64,000 nucleotides of DNA from Acidaminococcus fermentans_A (GCF_052216985.1 NZ_JBQOUY010000002.1:124001-188000), one strand, 5' to 3'; shown: positions 40,636 through 49,525, counted from the first letter of the stretch. A program made the numbers and translations. Notes: generated by a model not told the origin, from the sequence alone.

Positions 40636-41298
40636 ATGAAAAATTTGATCCCAGAAGATGAGCTTGGTGTGTTTGCTGATCAGGGAGGTGTGCCAAGGGT
40701 CGACAGCCTGTTTGTCGCTGATGTTTTTGATAAACAGCATTTCCATGTTCTGCGTGATATCGCAAAAATCACTGAATCCAAATCTGGATTGAGTGAAACG
40801 TTCATTGCATCCAACTTTGAGTCCAGTACATATCGTGATGCCAAAGGCAGAAAACTGCCACGATACCTGCTTACCCGCGATGGCTTCACGATGCTGGTCA
40901 TGGGCTATACAGGCCCGAAGGCGATGCACTTCAAGGAACTCTACATCCAGCGTTTCAATGAGATGGAACAATGTGTCCGGTCACTCCTGTCTGCCCGGCA
41001 GGAATTCCCGATGCTGACGGACATGATCTGCCGCCTGCATGAATGCCCGAAACCTTACCATTTCAGCAATGAATGCGACATGCTGAACCGCATCGTTCTC
41101 AGGATGTCGGCCAAACAGTTCCGGCTGGCTAACGGCATCGAAAAAGGGCAGAGCATCCGGCCATATCTTACGGCACAGCAGATCCATGCCCTGGACCGAC
41201 TGCAGCACCTGGATTACGGGTTACTGTATTCCTGCCCAGACTTCCAGCAGCGCAAACAGCTGCTCATGGCCTATTACAAGACAGAACTGGAGGGGTAA
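40636..41298 (+). CDS. Rha-family phage regulatory/antirepressor protein
   Basis: 220 residues from ATG 40636. The N-terminal 110 residues carry a Rha-like domain: VDSLFVADVFDKQHFHVLRD, then ASNFESSTYRDAKGRKLPRY and RDGFTMLVMGYTGPKAMHFK. Rha/KilA-N-type proteins regulate lysogeny or late switches and some antagonise host functions. The C-terminal half is a different helical domain. Codons (CGT/CGC for Arg rather than CGG) differ from the neighbouring phage genes, so it came from another phage lineage. It has its own upstream region after a terminator. Confidence 0.8.
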   Translation: MKNLIPEDELGVFADQGGVPRVDSLFVADVFDKQHFHVLRDIAKITESKSGLSETFIASNFESSTYRDAKGRKLPRYLLTRDGFTMLVMGYTGPKAMHFKELYIQRFNEMEQCVRSLLSARQEFPMLTDMICRLHECPKPYHFSNECDMLNRIVLRMSAKQFRLANGIEKGQSIRPYLTAQQIHALDRLQHLDYGLLYSCPDFQQRKQLLMAYYKTELEG

Positions 41299-41301
41299 AC
41301 T

Positions 41302-41526
41302 ATGTTTTATGTGAAGGAAACCATCAACGATTCGCTGGAAGTGAAGGTGGAAATCAACGATGAGAATGTGTTCTGCCATTGCCCGGTCTGCGGCAGGGAG
41401 GTCTCTGTGAACCTGGAGGACGTGCTGGGAGATGGCCGGGGTGACCTGTTTGGCACATCTGTCATGTGCGAAGACTGCTCCCGGGAAATGATGGAGGTAC
41501 AAAGTGGAGACAGACCTGAAGCATAA
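41302..41526 (+). CDS. Small phage zinc-binding protein
   Basis: 74 residues starting MFYVKETINDSLEVKVEIND. CHCPVCGREVSV and MCEDC provide four cysteines that would bind zinc. It follows the Rha gene by three bases with GGAGG (AACTGGAGGGG) upstream. No enzymatic motif. A small zinc ribbon protein, role unknown. Confidence 0.6.
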   Translation: MFYVKETINDSLEVKVEINDENVFCHCPVCGREVSVNLEDVLGDGRGDLFGTSVMCEDCSREMMEVQSGDRPEA

Positions 41527-41605
41527 CGCAGAGCACTAACCGGATCCCACGGCGTACCAGGCCATCCGGAATACAGAGCCTCCCCGGTTCCCGTTCCGGC
41601 CCATC

Positions 41606-41902
41606 GTGTACGTATGTTCACCTTACGCGGGGGACGTGGAACGGAACATCCTGCGGGCCAGGCGCTGCTGCCGGTATGCCGCAGACCAGGGGTGCATCCC
41701 CTTAGCTCCCCATCTGCTCCTGCCCCAGTTCCTGGACGAAAGGACGGAACGGGACCTGGCCCTTTTCATGGGGCTGGCGCTCCTCTCCAAGTGCGCGGAA
41801 CTCTGGGTCTTTGGAGAAACCATCTCCCCGGGGATGGAACTGGAGATCCGGCAGGCCCGGAAGAAGGGGAAACCCATCAAGTACATCTATGAGGTGATTT
41901 AG
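41606..41902 (+). CDS. DUF4406 phage protein
   Basis: A 98-residue protein of the nucleoside 2-deoxyribosyltransferase-like fold: VYVCSPYAGDVERNILRARR, then FMGLALLSKCAELWVFG and ISPGMELEIRQARKKGKPI. DUF4406 proteins are common phage accessory proteins. The first usable start is GTG 41606, but the open frame extends upstream to 41541 (DPTAYQAIRNTEPP and on) and related proteins, as I recall them, begin there; no ATG, GTG or TTG is found at that place, so its native start may have been lost. Confidence 0.7.
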   Translation: MYVCSPYAGDVERNILRARRCCRYAADQGCIPLAPHLLLPQFLDERTERDLALFMGLALLSKCAELWVFGETISPGMELEIRQARKKGKPIKYIYEVI

Positions 41903-44164
41903 GTGAAATTTACTTTGTTTACCGCATCCTGTACCGGCAGGGAAGCCAACTGCCGGTATCCCCAGAAACGGGAAATCCAGAATGCCCAAGACCTGAAAGA
42001 GGCGGCAGCCTTCGACCATGTCTGCGCGGCCTACAAGAACAGCTACCGAAGCCGGGACAATTTCCTCTGGTCCGATGTGGCGGTGATGGATTGCGACAAT
42101 GACCACACGGAAGATCCAAAGGACTGGGTGACGGGAGAAAAGCTCCTCTCCATGCTGCCAAACGTGGCCGTGGCCATCGTCCCCTCCCGGAACAACGGAA
42201 AAGCCAAGGAAGGCCGGAAAGCCCGGCCCCGGTTCCATGTGTATTTCCCCATCACCGAAGTGCAGGATGAAAAGGCCTATACGGCTCTGAAGCAGGGGAT
42301 CCGGGAGCAGTTTCCTTTCTTTGATGAAGCGGCCTTGGATTCTGCCCGGTTCCTGTATGGAAGTCCGGCAGAATCCGTTCTGTGGCAGGAAGGGGAGCGC
42401 ACCATCATAGAATTCCTGGCCGGACTGGAATCGGCGGAATCTAGTCCCATGGAACCGCCCTTCTACACGGGGAATTCCATCCCGGAAGGCAGCCGCAACA
42501 ATGCCCTGTCCCACTTTGCCGGCCGGGTGCTGAAGCGGTATGGAGATACGGACAAGGCCTATAAAGCCTATCTGGAACGGGCTGCACAGTGCGAACCTCC
42601 TCTTTCGGAGAAGGAACTGGGAACCATCTGGAAAAGTGCCCTGAAGTTCTTCCGGAACAAGATTGAAAGCAGTGAAGGGTATGTCAGTCCGCAGGAATAC
42701 AACAATCCCTATCCCGGATGGAGCGAGCCCCTGCCATTATCACGTTTCACAATGGCTCCATTTCCGGTCGATGCGCTGCCGCAGCCGATTGCTGATTATG
42801 TGAGGGCCGTAGCGGAAAGCACACAGACACCTGTGGATATGGCGGGGAGCATCGTACTTTCCGTACTTTCGACCTGTCTGCAGAAGAAATACCGGATCCA
42901 GGGAAAGCCTGGCTGGGTGGAGCCGCTCAACACTTATGTGATTGTGATTGCCCCGCCGTCCGAAAGAAAGTCATCCGTCCTGCATCTCATGCTGCAGCCG
43001 GTCAACGATTACGAGACCGAGTACAACAAACAGAATGCCGCTGCGGTGGAGGCTGGGAAGATGCAGAAACGTGTCCTGGAACGCAGACAGAAGGCAGTCG
43101 AAGACAAGGTCGCCAAGGGAAATGCCAAACCGGAAGAACTGAAACGTATCGCACAGGAGGCCGCTGACTTTGAGGAAGTAAGCCCCATGCAGCTTTATGT
43201 GGACGACATCACCACGGAAAAACTGGTAGCCGTCATTGCCAAAAATCATGGCCATGCAGCTCTCATTTCCAGTGAAGGAGGTATCTTCGACACTCTCTCC
43301 GGTATCTATACGAAGACGGTCAATATCGATGTCATGCTGAAGGGGTACTCCGGAGATACGATCCGAGTGGACCGTATCGGGCGTGAGAGTGAAAGCATTA
43401 TGGATCCGGCACTGACAATCCTCCTGATGGCACAGCCGAACGTGGTCTCATCCGTATTGAGCAACACCACATTCCGGGGACGCGGTCTTACGGCGAGGTT
43501 CCTGTACAGCATGCCAGTCTCGTCAGTGGGAAAAAGGAAGTATCGGAGTAAAGCTGTGACGGACGAAACCTACCGCGGCTATGAACAACTTGTGGTGAAT
43601 CTCCTGGAAGATGAGTATCCGGAAAAACCGCAGACCATCACACTCTCTCCGGAAGCGGACAGGGAGCTTGAAGCATTCGCAAACTGGCTGGAGCCGAAGC
43701 TCACAAACGACTATGCAGAAATGGCTGACTGGGCCGGAAAGCTTGTCGGCAATGTACTGCGCATATCCGGACTCCTTTGCAGGGCTTCCGTTTACCAAAG
43801 CCATGACTTTCTTATGGTGCAGGATGCCTTGTCCGTCACCGGGAAAACCATGTCAGATGCGATACGTCTTGGAAAATATTATCTTAACCATGCACAGGCC
43901 GCCTATTCCGTCCTGCCGGAAAATGACATGTACGAGAACGGGAACCTGATCCTCCAGAAAATCAGGGAGCGGCGTCTCACCGCCTTTGACAGGCGGGAAG
44001 CTATGCGCATGTGCCGGAGGTTTAAGACCGTGGACAGCATCCAGCCGGTTCTCGACTTCCTTGAGGATTACGGGTACATCATGCAAAAACCGCAGAAATA
44101 CTCAGGCACGGGCAGGCCACCACTGCCCAAATATGCCATCAACCCCTGGTTGAAGGAGCATTGA
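41903..44164 (+). CDS. DUF3987-type phage primase-helicase-like protein
   Basis: 753 residues from GTG 41903, which directly follows the TAG of the DUF4406 gene. The N-terminal 270 residues resemble a primase-like domain (LWSDVAVMDCDNDHTEDPKD with acidic residues, RPRFHVYFPI). From about residue 275 a DUF3987 ATPase-like domain follows: APPSERKSSVLHLML is the P-loop-like segment and FRGRGLTARFLYSMP the late motif. The codon pattern changes sharply at about 42720, inside this gene, so the two halves appear to come from different phages. Confidence 0.75.
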   Translation: MKFTLFTASCTGREANCRYPQKREIQNAQDLKEAAAFDHVCAAYKNSYRSRDNFLWSDVAVMDCDNDHTEDPKDWVTGEKLLSMLPNVAVAIVPSRNNGKAKEGRKARPRFHVYFPITEVQDEKAYTALKQGIREQFPFFDEAALDSARFLYGSPAESVLWQEGERTIIEFLAGLESAESSPMEPPFYTGNSIPEGSRNNALSHFAGRVLKRYGDTDKAYKAYLERAAQCEPPLSEKELGTIWKSALKFFRNKIESSEGYVSPQEYNNPYPGWSEPLPLSRFTMAPFPVDALPQPIADYVRAVAESTQTPVDMAGSIVLSVLSTCLQKKYRIQGKPGWVEPLNTYVIVIAPPSERKSSVLHLMLQPVNDYETEYNKQNAAAVEAGKMQKRVLERRQKAVEDKVAKGNAKPEELKRIAQEAADFEEVSPMQLYVDDITTEKLVAVIAKNHGHAALISSEGGIFDTLSGIYTKTVNIDVMLKGYSGDTIRVDRIGRESESIMDPALTILLMAQPNVVSSVLSNTTFRGRGLTARFLYSMPVSSVGKRKYRSKAVTDETYRGYEQLVVNLLEDEYPEKPQTITLSPEADRELEAFANWLEPKLTNDYAEMADWAGKLVGNVLRISGLLCRASVYQSHDFLMVQDALSVTGKTMSDAIRLGKYYLNHAQAAYSVLPENDMYENGNLILQKIRERRLTAFDRREAMRMCRRFKTVDSIQPVLDFLEDYGYIMQKPQKYSGTGRPPLPKYAINPWLKEH

Positions 44165-44356
44165 CTGGGTTCTGTCCTTTTGTCCTGAGGTTGTCCTGAT
44201 TTTTGTGGTCAGTCTCAGAGCAGGCACCATGCGGGTTTCCGGCTTTGTCCTTTTTGTCCGAAAACTATAAAAAAGTAAAAAGTACTTACTTACTTACTCT
44301 ATATATTATTCTACTAAAAAATATAAAAATATTTATTTAGGGACAAAACAGACAAA
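44165..44356. other. AT-rich gap
   Basis: No gene. Contains tandem TTAC repeats (ACTTACTTACTTACTC at 44283-44298) and long A/T runs; possibly a regulatory or origin-type region. Confidence 0.35.
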
Positions 44357-44425
44357 ATGGACAAAACCCGGAAAGCCAGAAAATACGGGGGTTTTAACAC
44401 TATGGGTGATGAATCAGAGGAAAAA

Positions 44426-44965
44426 ATGGCTGATGGCAGAAAGGACAAAAGTTATTTTGCCCGCAGCCAGAAAATATTACGCGAATGGGGAGCACCGCTC
44501 TCAGGATGGCATTGCCAGGAAGTTTATGATGTACGAGAAGATGACATGGAGGCGCCGCTTCACACCTGTGAGCTCTGCGGCTGCAGGAAGGTACGGTTTG
44601 TGCATGTGATGAGGCATCCTGACTACTTTGAGGATGTAGCCGTTGGCTGCATCTGCGCCGGAGTCATGGAAGGGGATATCCTTGCCGCCAGGGAACGGGA
44701 ACGGCTTATGCGGAACCGTTCCAAACGGAAACGCAGTTTTCCAGGACGCAAATGGGAGCAGACCTCGCATGGCTGGCGTCTCACTTATCACGGAGAGCAG
44801 ATTCTCATTGGACGCAGCCGCCGCAATCCGAAACATCTCGGCGTGAAGTGCCGCGGTAAGTGCATCTGGACCTATAAGGGGAAGCCCATCAGAAACTTTC
44901 TCTCCGCCGCCTACGCCGCATTTAATCTTGTTGACCCAATACCGGAGGTGAATCATGAAGAATGA
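44426..44965 (+). CDS. Phage zinc-binding protein, unknown
   Basis: I prefer ATG 44426 (AGAGGA upstream, 179 residues) to ATG 44357, which has no ribosome site. TCELCGCRKVRFVHVM and GCICAGVMEGD provide cysteines and a histidine for zinc. The C-terminal part GRKWEQTSHGWRLTYHGEQI and KHLGVKCRGKCIWTYKGKPI resembles a small beta domain found in several phage proteins of unknown role. It overlaps the VRR-NUC gene by 11 bases. Confidence 0.65.
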   Translation: MADGRKDKSYFARSQKILREWGAPLSGWHCQEVYDVREDDMEAPLHTCELCGCRKVRFVHVMRHPDYFEDVAVGCICAGVMEGDILAARERERLMRNRSKRKRSFPGRKWEQTSHGWRLTYHGEQILIGRSRRNPKHLGVKCRGKCIWTYKGKPIRNFLSAAYAAFNLVDPIPEVNHEE

Positions 44966-45251
44966 AAAGCAGATAGAGCAAAAGCTGGTGACGGAAACGA
45001 GGAAGAAAGGCGGACTGGCTGTGAAGTTCGTTTCCCCTGGATATGCTGGTATGCCAGATCGGCTGGTTCTTCTCCCTGGTGGGAAGCTGGCCTTTGTGGA
45101 AGTGAAAGCACCGGGGAAGAAACCACGGATGCTGCAGGTGAAACGGCACGAAAAACTTCGGGAGCTGGGGTTCCAGGTGTTCGTCCTGGATGCCACAGAA
45201 GATATCCCCGGGCTGCTGGAGACCATTGCGGAAGGAGGTGATGCCCAATGA
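44955..45251 (+). CDS. VRR-NUC domain nuclease
   Basis: 98 residues: KQIEQKLVTETRKKGGLAVK, then GYAGMPDRLVLLPGGKLAFVEVK gives the PDR...ExK signature of VRR-NUC nucleases (PD-(D/E)XK superfamily; D34, E47 and K49 on my count). These act on branched DNA in phage replication or recombination. GGAGGTG precedes the ATG. It overlaps the helicase gene by four bases (ATGA). Confidence 0.85.
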   Translation: MKNEKQIEQKLVTETRKKGGLAVKFVSPGYAGMPDRLVLLPGGKLAFVEVKAPGKKPRMLQVKRHEKLRELGFQVFVLDATEDIPGLLETIAEGGDAQ

Positions 45252-46602
45252 AGTTCATACCCCATGCATACCAGACCTATGCCATCGAGTACATCAAGAC
45301 CCACCCGGTGACGGCTCTCCTGCTGGATATGGGCTTAGGTTCGGCAAGACGGTGACGACCTTGACGGCTATTCGGGATTTGATGTATGACTCCTTTGAAG
45401 TCCACCGGGTTTTGATCGTTGGACCCCTCAGAGTAGCGAGAGATACATGGCCGGAAGAAATCCGGAAGTGGGACCACCTGAAGGACCTGACCTGCAGCGT
45501 GGTCGTGGGGTCCGTGACGGAACGGAGGCGGGCCCTCCAGAAGCCAGCGGACCTTTACATCGTGAACCGGGAAAACCTGGTGTGGCTTTGTAAGAACTGC
45601 CGGCTGGATTTTGACATGGTGGTCCTGGATGAACTGTCCTCTTTCAAGAACCAGCAGGCCCAGCGGTTCAAAGCCATGAAGGCCCTGCGGCCCAAGGTGA
45701 AACGGATCGTGGGCCTTACCGGGACACCCAGCGGCAATGGTCTTATGGACCTGTGGGCGGAATTCCGGCTCCTGGACATGGGAGAGCGGCTGGGGAGATA
45801 CATCAGCCAGTACCGGAATGCCTACTTCCAGCCGGACAAACAGAACGGGATGGTGGTGTTTTCCTACAAGCCCCTGCCGGGAGCAGAGGACGCCATCTAC
45901 AAGAAGATTTCGGACATTACCGTGTCCATGAAGGCCACAGACTATTTGCAGATGCCGGATTTGGTGCGTGTGAAAACCGAGGTCAATCTTTCGGACTCGG
46001 AGCGGAAGCGGTATAATGACTTCAAAAAGTCCCTGGTGCTGGAATTGCCGGATGGAGAAGTGACGGCAGCCAATGCGGCTTCCCTTACGCTGAAGCTGAC
46101 CCAGATGGCCAACGGAGCCATCTACACCGATGAAGGGCAGACCATCCATCTCCATGACCGGAAACTGGATGCCCTAGAGGATCTGGTGGAAAGCGCCAAT
46201 GGACGGCCGGTGCTGGTGGCCTACTGGTTCCGGCACGACCGGGAACGAATCTGTCAGAGGATGGAAGCCAGGGAGCTGAAGGAGAGCAAGGACTTTGCCG
46301 ACTGGAATGCCGGGAAGATCCCGGTGGCCCTGATCCATCCGGCTTCTGCCGGTCACGGCCTCAACCTGCAGCAGGGCGGGTCCATCCTGATCTGGTTCGG
46401 GCTCACCTGGAGTTTGGAACTCTACCAGCAGACGGTGGCCAGGCTGTGGCGGCAGGGGCAAACAAGCAGGACCATCATCGTCCAGCACATCGTGACGAAA
46501 GGCACCATCGATGAACGGATCCTGAAGTCCCTGGAGAAGAAGGACAGTTCCCAGGCGGCTCTGATTGAAGCCGTCAAAGCGGATTTGGAGGGAAAAGCAT
46601 GA
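45248..46602 (+). pseudogene. SNF2-type phage helicase, frameshifted inside Walker A
   Basis: Starts at ATG 45248 (MKFIPHAYQTYAIEYIKTHP, then VTALLLDMGLG), then the frame shifts; the continuation FGKTVTTLTAI is in another frame. A DMGLGKT Walker A motif would be restored by removing five bases (TTCGG) from GGCTTAGGTTCGGCAAGACG near 45340-45346. All later motifs are intact: VVLDELSSFKN, LTGTPSGNGLMDLW, HGLNLQQGGSILIWFG and ARLWRQGQTSRTII. So an otherwise sound SF2/SNF2 helicase is broken exactly at its ATP-binding loop. A sequencing error is possible. Confidence 0.75.
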
Positions 46603-47030
46603 ACGCGAAAGAGTACTTGCAACAGGGATTCTACCTGGATAAGAAAATAGAGAGCAACCTGCGGGAGGTGGCTGAGCTCCGGCACCTGTGCCTGGGGATC
46701 TCCGCAGCCGGCCTGGAAGAAAGCCACAACCCCAACCGGCCCACGGAAGCTCCCTTCGTCCGGACCATCGAGAAGATCTGGGAGCGGGAGCAGGAGATCA
46801 ACCAGGAAGTGGACCGGCTGGTGGACCTGAAGTATGAGATCGGCCAGGTCATCGACCGGGTGGAAGACGAAGCCCAGCGGCTGGTCCTCCGGGACCGGTA
46901 CATCCACTTCGATGCCTGGGAGGATATTGCCCGGAGCATGGGCAAAGGAATCCGGTGGGTTTATGCCGTCCACAGTGATGGGGTGGCAGCCGTTGAAAAA
47001 ATTTTGGAGGAGTGCAGTAAAATGCAGTAA
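46599..47030 (+). CDS. DUF1492 phage regulator
   Basis: 143 residues: MNAKEYLQQGFYLDKKIESN is the typical start of DUF1492, and the end DAWEDIARSMGKGIRWVYAV is a sigma-70 region-4-like helix-turn-helix. Such proteins (RinA/ArpU-like) activate late phage transcription. Coiled coil around REQEINQEVDRLVDLKYEIG. Overlaps the helicase stop by four bases. It is placed just before the HNH and terminase genes, as expected of a late-gene activator. Confidence 0.8.
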   Translation: MNAKEYLQQGFYLDKKIESNLREVAELRHLCLGISAAGLEESHNPNRPTEAPFVRTIEKIWEREQEINQEVDRLVDLKYEIGQVIDRVEDEAQRLVLRDRYIHFDAWEDIARSMGKGIRWVYAVHSDGVAAVEKILEECSKMQ

Positions 47031-47095
47031 CAATGCACTAGAATTCAACAGCCCCTTCGTGGTATGATAGAATCACCAGAAAAGGGAATAAAGAG

Positions 47096-47133
47096 AAGCC
47101 TTGCGGGATATAAGAATCCTACAAGGCTTTTTT
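47096..47133 (+). terminator. Intrinsic terminator
   Basis: AAGCCTTGCGGGAT pairs with ATCCTACAAGGCTT, then TTTT. Near-copy of 14182-14219, flanks included. Confidence 0.75.
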
Positions 47134-47157
47134 CATGCCCGAAGGGAGGTGGCAGCG

Positions 47158-47544
47158 TTGCCCAGAAAACCGAAACGCCCCTGTTCTTATCCAGGCTGCC
47201 CGAACCTGACGGACGGTCGGTACTGTGAGAAGCATCAGAAGATCATCGCCAAGCGGTACGAAAAGTATGAACGCAGTCCTGTGAGTAAAAAACGGTACGG
47301 CCGGACCTGGAAGAAGATCCGAGATGCTTACGTAGCCAGCCATCCTCTTTGCGAACTGTGTCTGAAGCATGACCGGTATGTGGTGGCGGAAGAAGTTCAC
47401 CATAAGAAACCGCTGGCGGAAGGCGGCACCCATGCCTGGAACAACCTGATTGCCCTATGCAAAGCCTGTCACGCAAGGATTCATGCCCAAAGAGGAGATC
47501 GATGGCACCAAAAAGTCACAAGAAAAAGTGGACTATCAGAATGA
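47158..47544 (+). CDS. HNH endonuclease
   Basis: 128 residues from TTG 47158 (GGGAGGT upstream). Zinc-type HNH signature: C-x2-C pairs in HPLCELCLKH and ALCKACH, with EVHHKKPLAEGGTHAWNNLI and ACHARIH giving H-N-H. An N-terminal zinc knuckle CSYPGCPNLTDGRYCEKH. Phage HNH proteins encoded beside the small terminase assist DNA packaging. ORF extension to 47101 is not used: it would translate the terminator. Confidence 0.88.
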   Translation: MPRKPKRPCSYPGCPNLTDGRYCEKHQKIIAKRYEKYERSPVSKKRYGRTWKKIRDAYVASHPLCELCLKHDRYVVAEEVHHKKPLAEGGTHAWNNLIALCKACHARIHAQRGDRWHQKVTRKSGLSE

Positions 47545-47672
47545 TAAATCTGAAACAAAGTGATATACCCAGGGGGCGTATGAATCTCTGGAAGCCCGGA
47601 AAGCCAGAACGGGCGAGGGGTCACGCGCGCAAAAAACGCGTATTCAAACAAGGTATTGACCCATGGAAATAA
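47541..47672 (+). CDS. 43-codon small protein, unknown
   Basis: ATG 47541 overlaps the HNH stop (ATGA) and the frame ends at TAA 47670-47672. The product is basic and Arg/Lys-rich (NLWKPGKPERARGHARKKRV). No recognised family; translational coupling is the only support. Confidence 0.4.
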   Translation: MINLKQSDIPRGRMNLWKPGKPERARGHARKKRVFKQGIDPWK

Positions 47673-47686
47673 GGGGGGTGTGAAAA

Positions 47687-48232
47687 ATAGCCAAAGACGG
47701 AACCATGCGGGGCGGACTCAGAGTCGGCCAGGGGCGGAAACCCAGGGCCCTGCTGGATAAACTGCCGGACAATCCGGGGAAACGGCCTCTCAAAGTGATG
47801 GACCTGCCGGAAGGGGCGGACCTTAACGGAGAAGATATGCCGGAACCCAAAGCCTACATGAAGGAAAAGCAGCGGAACGGCGGGAAGCTGGAAGCCGAAG
47901 AAATTTATCGGGAAACCTGGCTGTGGCTCAAGGCCCGGCACTGCGAAAAGCTGGTGAGCCCTCAGCTCATCAGCCAGTACGCCATGGCCGTCTCCCGGTG
48001 GATCCAGTGCGAACACGCCATTTCGGAATACGGGTTCCTGGCCAAGCACCCCACCACCAATGCGGCCATTGCTTCTCCATACGTGACCATGGGCCAGAAC
48101 TACATGAAGCAGGTGAACCAGATCTGGTATCAGATCTACCAGGTGGTGAAGGAAAACTGCTCCGTGGAGTTTGCCGGCAACACGCCCCAGGATGACGTGA
48201 TGGAGCGGCTGCTGCGGTCGCGGAAGGTATGA
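47687..48232 (+). CDS. terS: Small terminase subunit (P27 family)
   Basis: P27-type small terminase, which recognises phage DNA for packaging. RGGLRVGQGRKPRALLDKL and NPGKRPLKVMDLPEGADLNG are the family start; LVSPQLISQYAMAVSRWIQC and TNAAIASPYVTMGQNYMKQV the core. The first ATG is 47705, but it lacks a ribosome site. Six codons earlier ATA at 47687 (then AKDGTMRGG, as in relatives that begin MAxDGTM) lies seven bases from AAGGGGGGTG. I therefore propose initiation at ATA 47687, or an ancestral ATG lost by mutation. Confidence 0.8.
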   Translation: MAKDGTMRGGLRVGQGRKPRALLDKLPDNPGKRPLKVMDLPEGADLNGEDMPEPKAYMKEKQRNGGKLEAEEIYRETWLWLKARHCEKLVSPQLISQYAMAVSRWIQCEHAISEYGFLAKHPTTNAAIASPYVTMGQNYMKQVNQIWYQIYQVVKENCSVEFAGNTPQDDVMERLLRSRKV

Positions 48233-48245
48233 CAGGGAGGAAAGT

Positions 48246-49502
48246 ATGGAAAAAACAACCAAAGAGATGAAGCTCATCCCCATTGATGAGCTGATCCCCT
48301 ATGTAAATAATGCCCGGACCCATTCCCCGGAACAGATCAACAAGCTCCGGGCCAGCCTCCGGGAATTCGGGTTCATCAACCCGGTGATCATCGATAAGGA
48401 CAAGAACATTATCGCCGGCCATGGCCGGGTGATGGCAGCCCGGGAAGAAGGGATTAAAGAAGTGCCCTGCGTCCTGGTGGACTACCTTACCGAAGCCCAG
48501 AAGAAAGCCTACATCCTGGCCGACAACCGGATGGCCCTGGATGCCGGATGGGACGAAGAAATGCTGCGGGTGGAAATTGAATCCCTCCAGGGAGCGGACT
48601 TTGATGTGAGTCTCACCGGCTTTAGCGATGACGAAATCGCCCATATCTTCGATGAAGAAACAGAAGCCAAAGAAGACGACTTCAACGTGGAAGAAGAACT
48701 CCAGAAGCCGGTGTTTTCCAAAGACGGAGACCTCTGGCAGCTGGGAAAGCACCGGGTCCTGTGCGGGGATTCCACCAAGCCAGAAACCTATGCTCAGCTC
48801 ATGGACGGGGTGAAACCCAACCTGGTGCTGACGGATCCCCCGTACCTGGTCAACCTTCGGAGCACCTCCGGGAAGATCAAGAACGATGACCTGAACGACC
48901 AGGAAGGGTACGAGTTCCTGAAGAAGGCATTCACCTGCTTCCATGAAACCATGGCGGCGGATGCTTCCATCTATGTGTTCTATGCCACCATGAAGGCCCG
49001 GGTGTTCTACGATGCCTTCGAAGATGCAGGCTTTAAGGTCGGGGCAGGGCTCATCTGGAAGAAGCCCAAAGCTCCCTTTATGCGTACCGATTGGAAGTTC
49101 AACATGGAGCCCATCATCTTCGGGTGGCGGAAAGACGGGAAGCACAACTGGTACGGGGACCAGAAACAGAAAGCGGTCTTTGAGTTTGACGGGATCAAGA
49201 ACAGCAAGGAGGACGGCTTCGGCCACCCCTCCAGCAAGCCCGTGCCCATGCTGGCCTATCTGATCAAGCTGAGCAGCCAGATCAACGGGGTGGTGCTGGA
49301 CGGGTTCCTGGGGTCTGCTTCCACCCTGATGGCCTGCGACCAGCTGGGCCGGATCTGTTATGGGGTGGAGCTGGAACCCAAGTTCGTGGATGTAGCGGTG
49401 AAGCGGTACCTGGCTTCCCATGAAACGGAGAAAGAAAGTGTGTATGTGATTCGGGACGGGAAAAAGTGCACCTACCAGGAAGTGGCAGGTGCGGAAAAAT
49501 AA
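48246..49502 (+). CDS. ParB-domain DNA methyltransferase
   Basis: 418 residues. Residues 1-100 are a ParB-like nuclease domain (IPIDELIPYVNNARTHSPEQ, NIIAGHGRVMAAREEG). Residues 160-400 are an adenine-N6/cytosine-N4 methyltransferase: catalytic motif IV LTDPPYLVNL and SAM-binding motif DGFLGSASTLMACDQLGR. Such fusion enzymes are frequent in Firmicute phages near the terminase and modify phage DNA against restriction. GGGAGGAAAGT precedes the ATG. In this genome it would sit beside the backbone modification from the upstream island. Confidence 0.9.
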   Translation: MEKTTKEMKLIPIDELIPYVNNARTHSPEQINKLRASLREFGFINPVIIDKDKNIIAGHGRVMAAREEGIKEVPCVLVDYLTEAQKKAYILADNRMALDAGWDEEMLRVEIESLQGADFDVSLTGFSDDEIAHIFDEETEAKEDDFNVEEELQKPVFSKDGDLWQLGKHRVLCGDSTKPETYAQLMDGVKPNLVLTDPPYLVNLRSTSGKIKNDDLNDQEGYEFLKKAFTCFHETMAADASIYVFYATMKARVFYDAFEDAGFKVGAGLIWKKPKAPFMRTDWKFNMEPIIFGWRKDGKHNWYGDQKQKAVFEFDGIKNSKEDGFGHPSSKPVPMLAYLIKLSSQINGVVLDGFLGSASTLMACDQLGRICYGVELEPKFVDVAVKRYLASHETEKESVYVIRDGKKCTYQEVAGAEK

Positions 49503-49525
49503 GTACAAAAAGGGCCACATTTTGC

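Noticed and set aside
47970..49520. 516-codon minus-strand open frame opposite the methyltransferase
   Set aside because: High GC and codon bias of the real plus-strand gene leave the opposite frame open; the product is His/Pro/Gly-rich with no known motif. Similar shadows at 57417-59072, 53802-54809, 45277-46155, 55808-56680 and 16801-17658 were rejected for the same reason.
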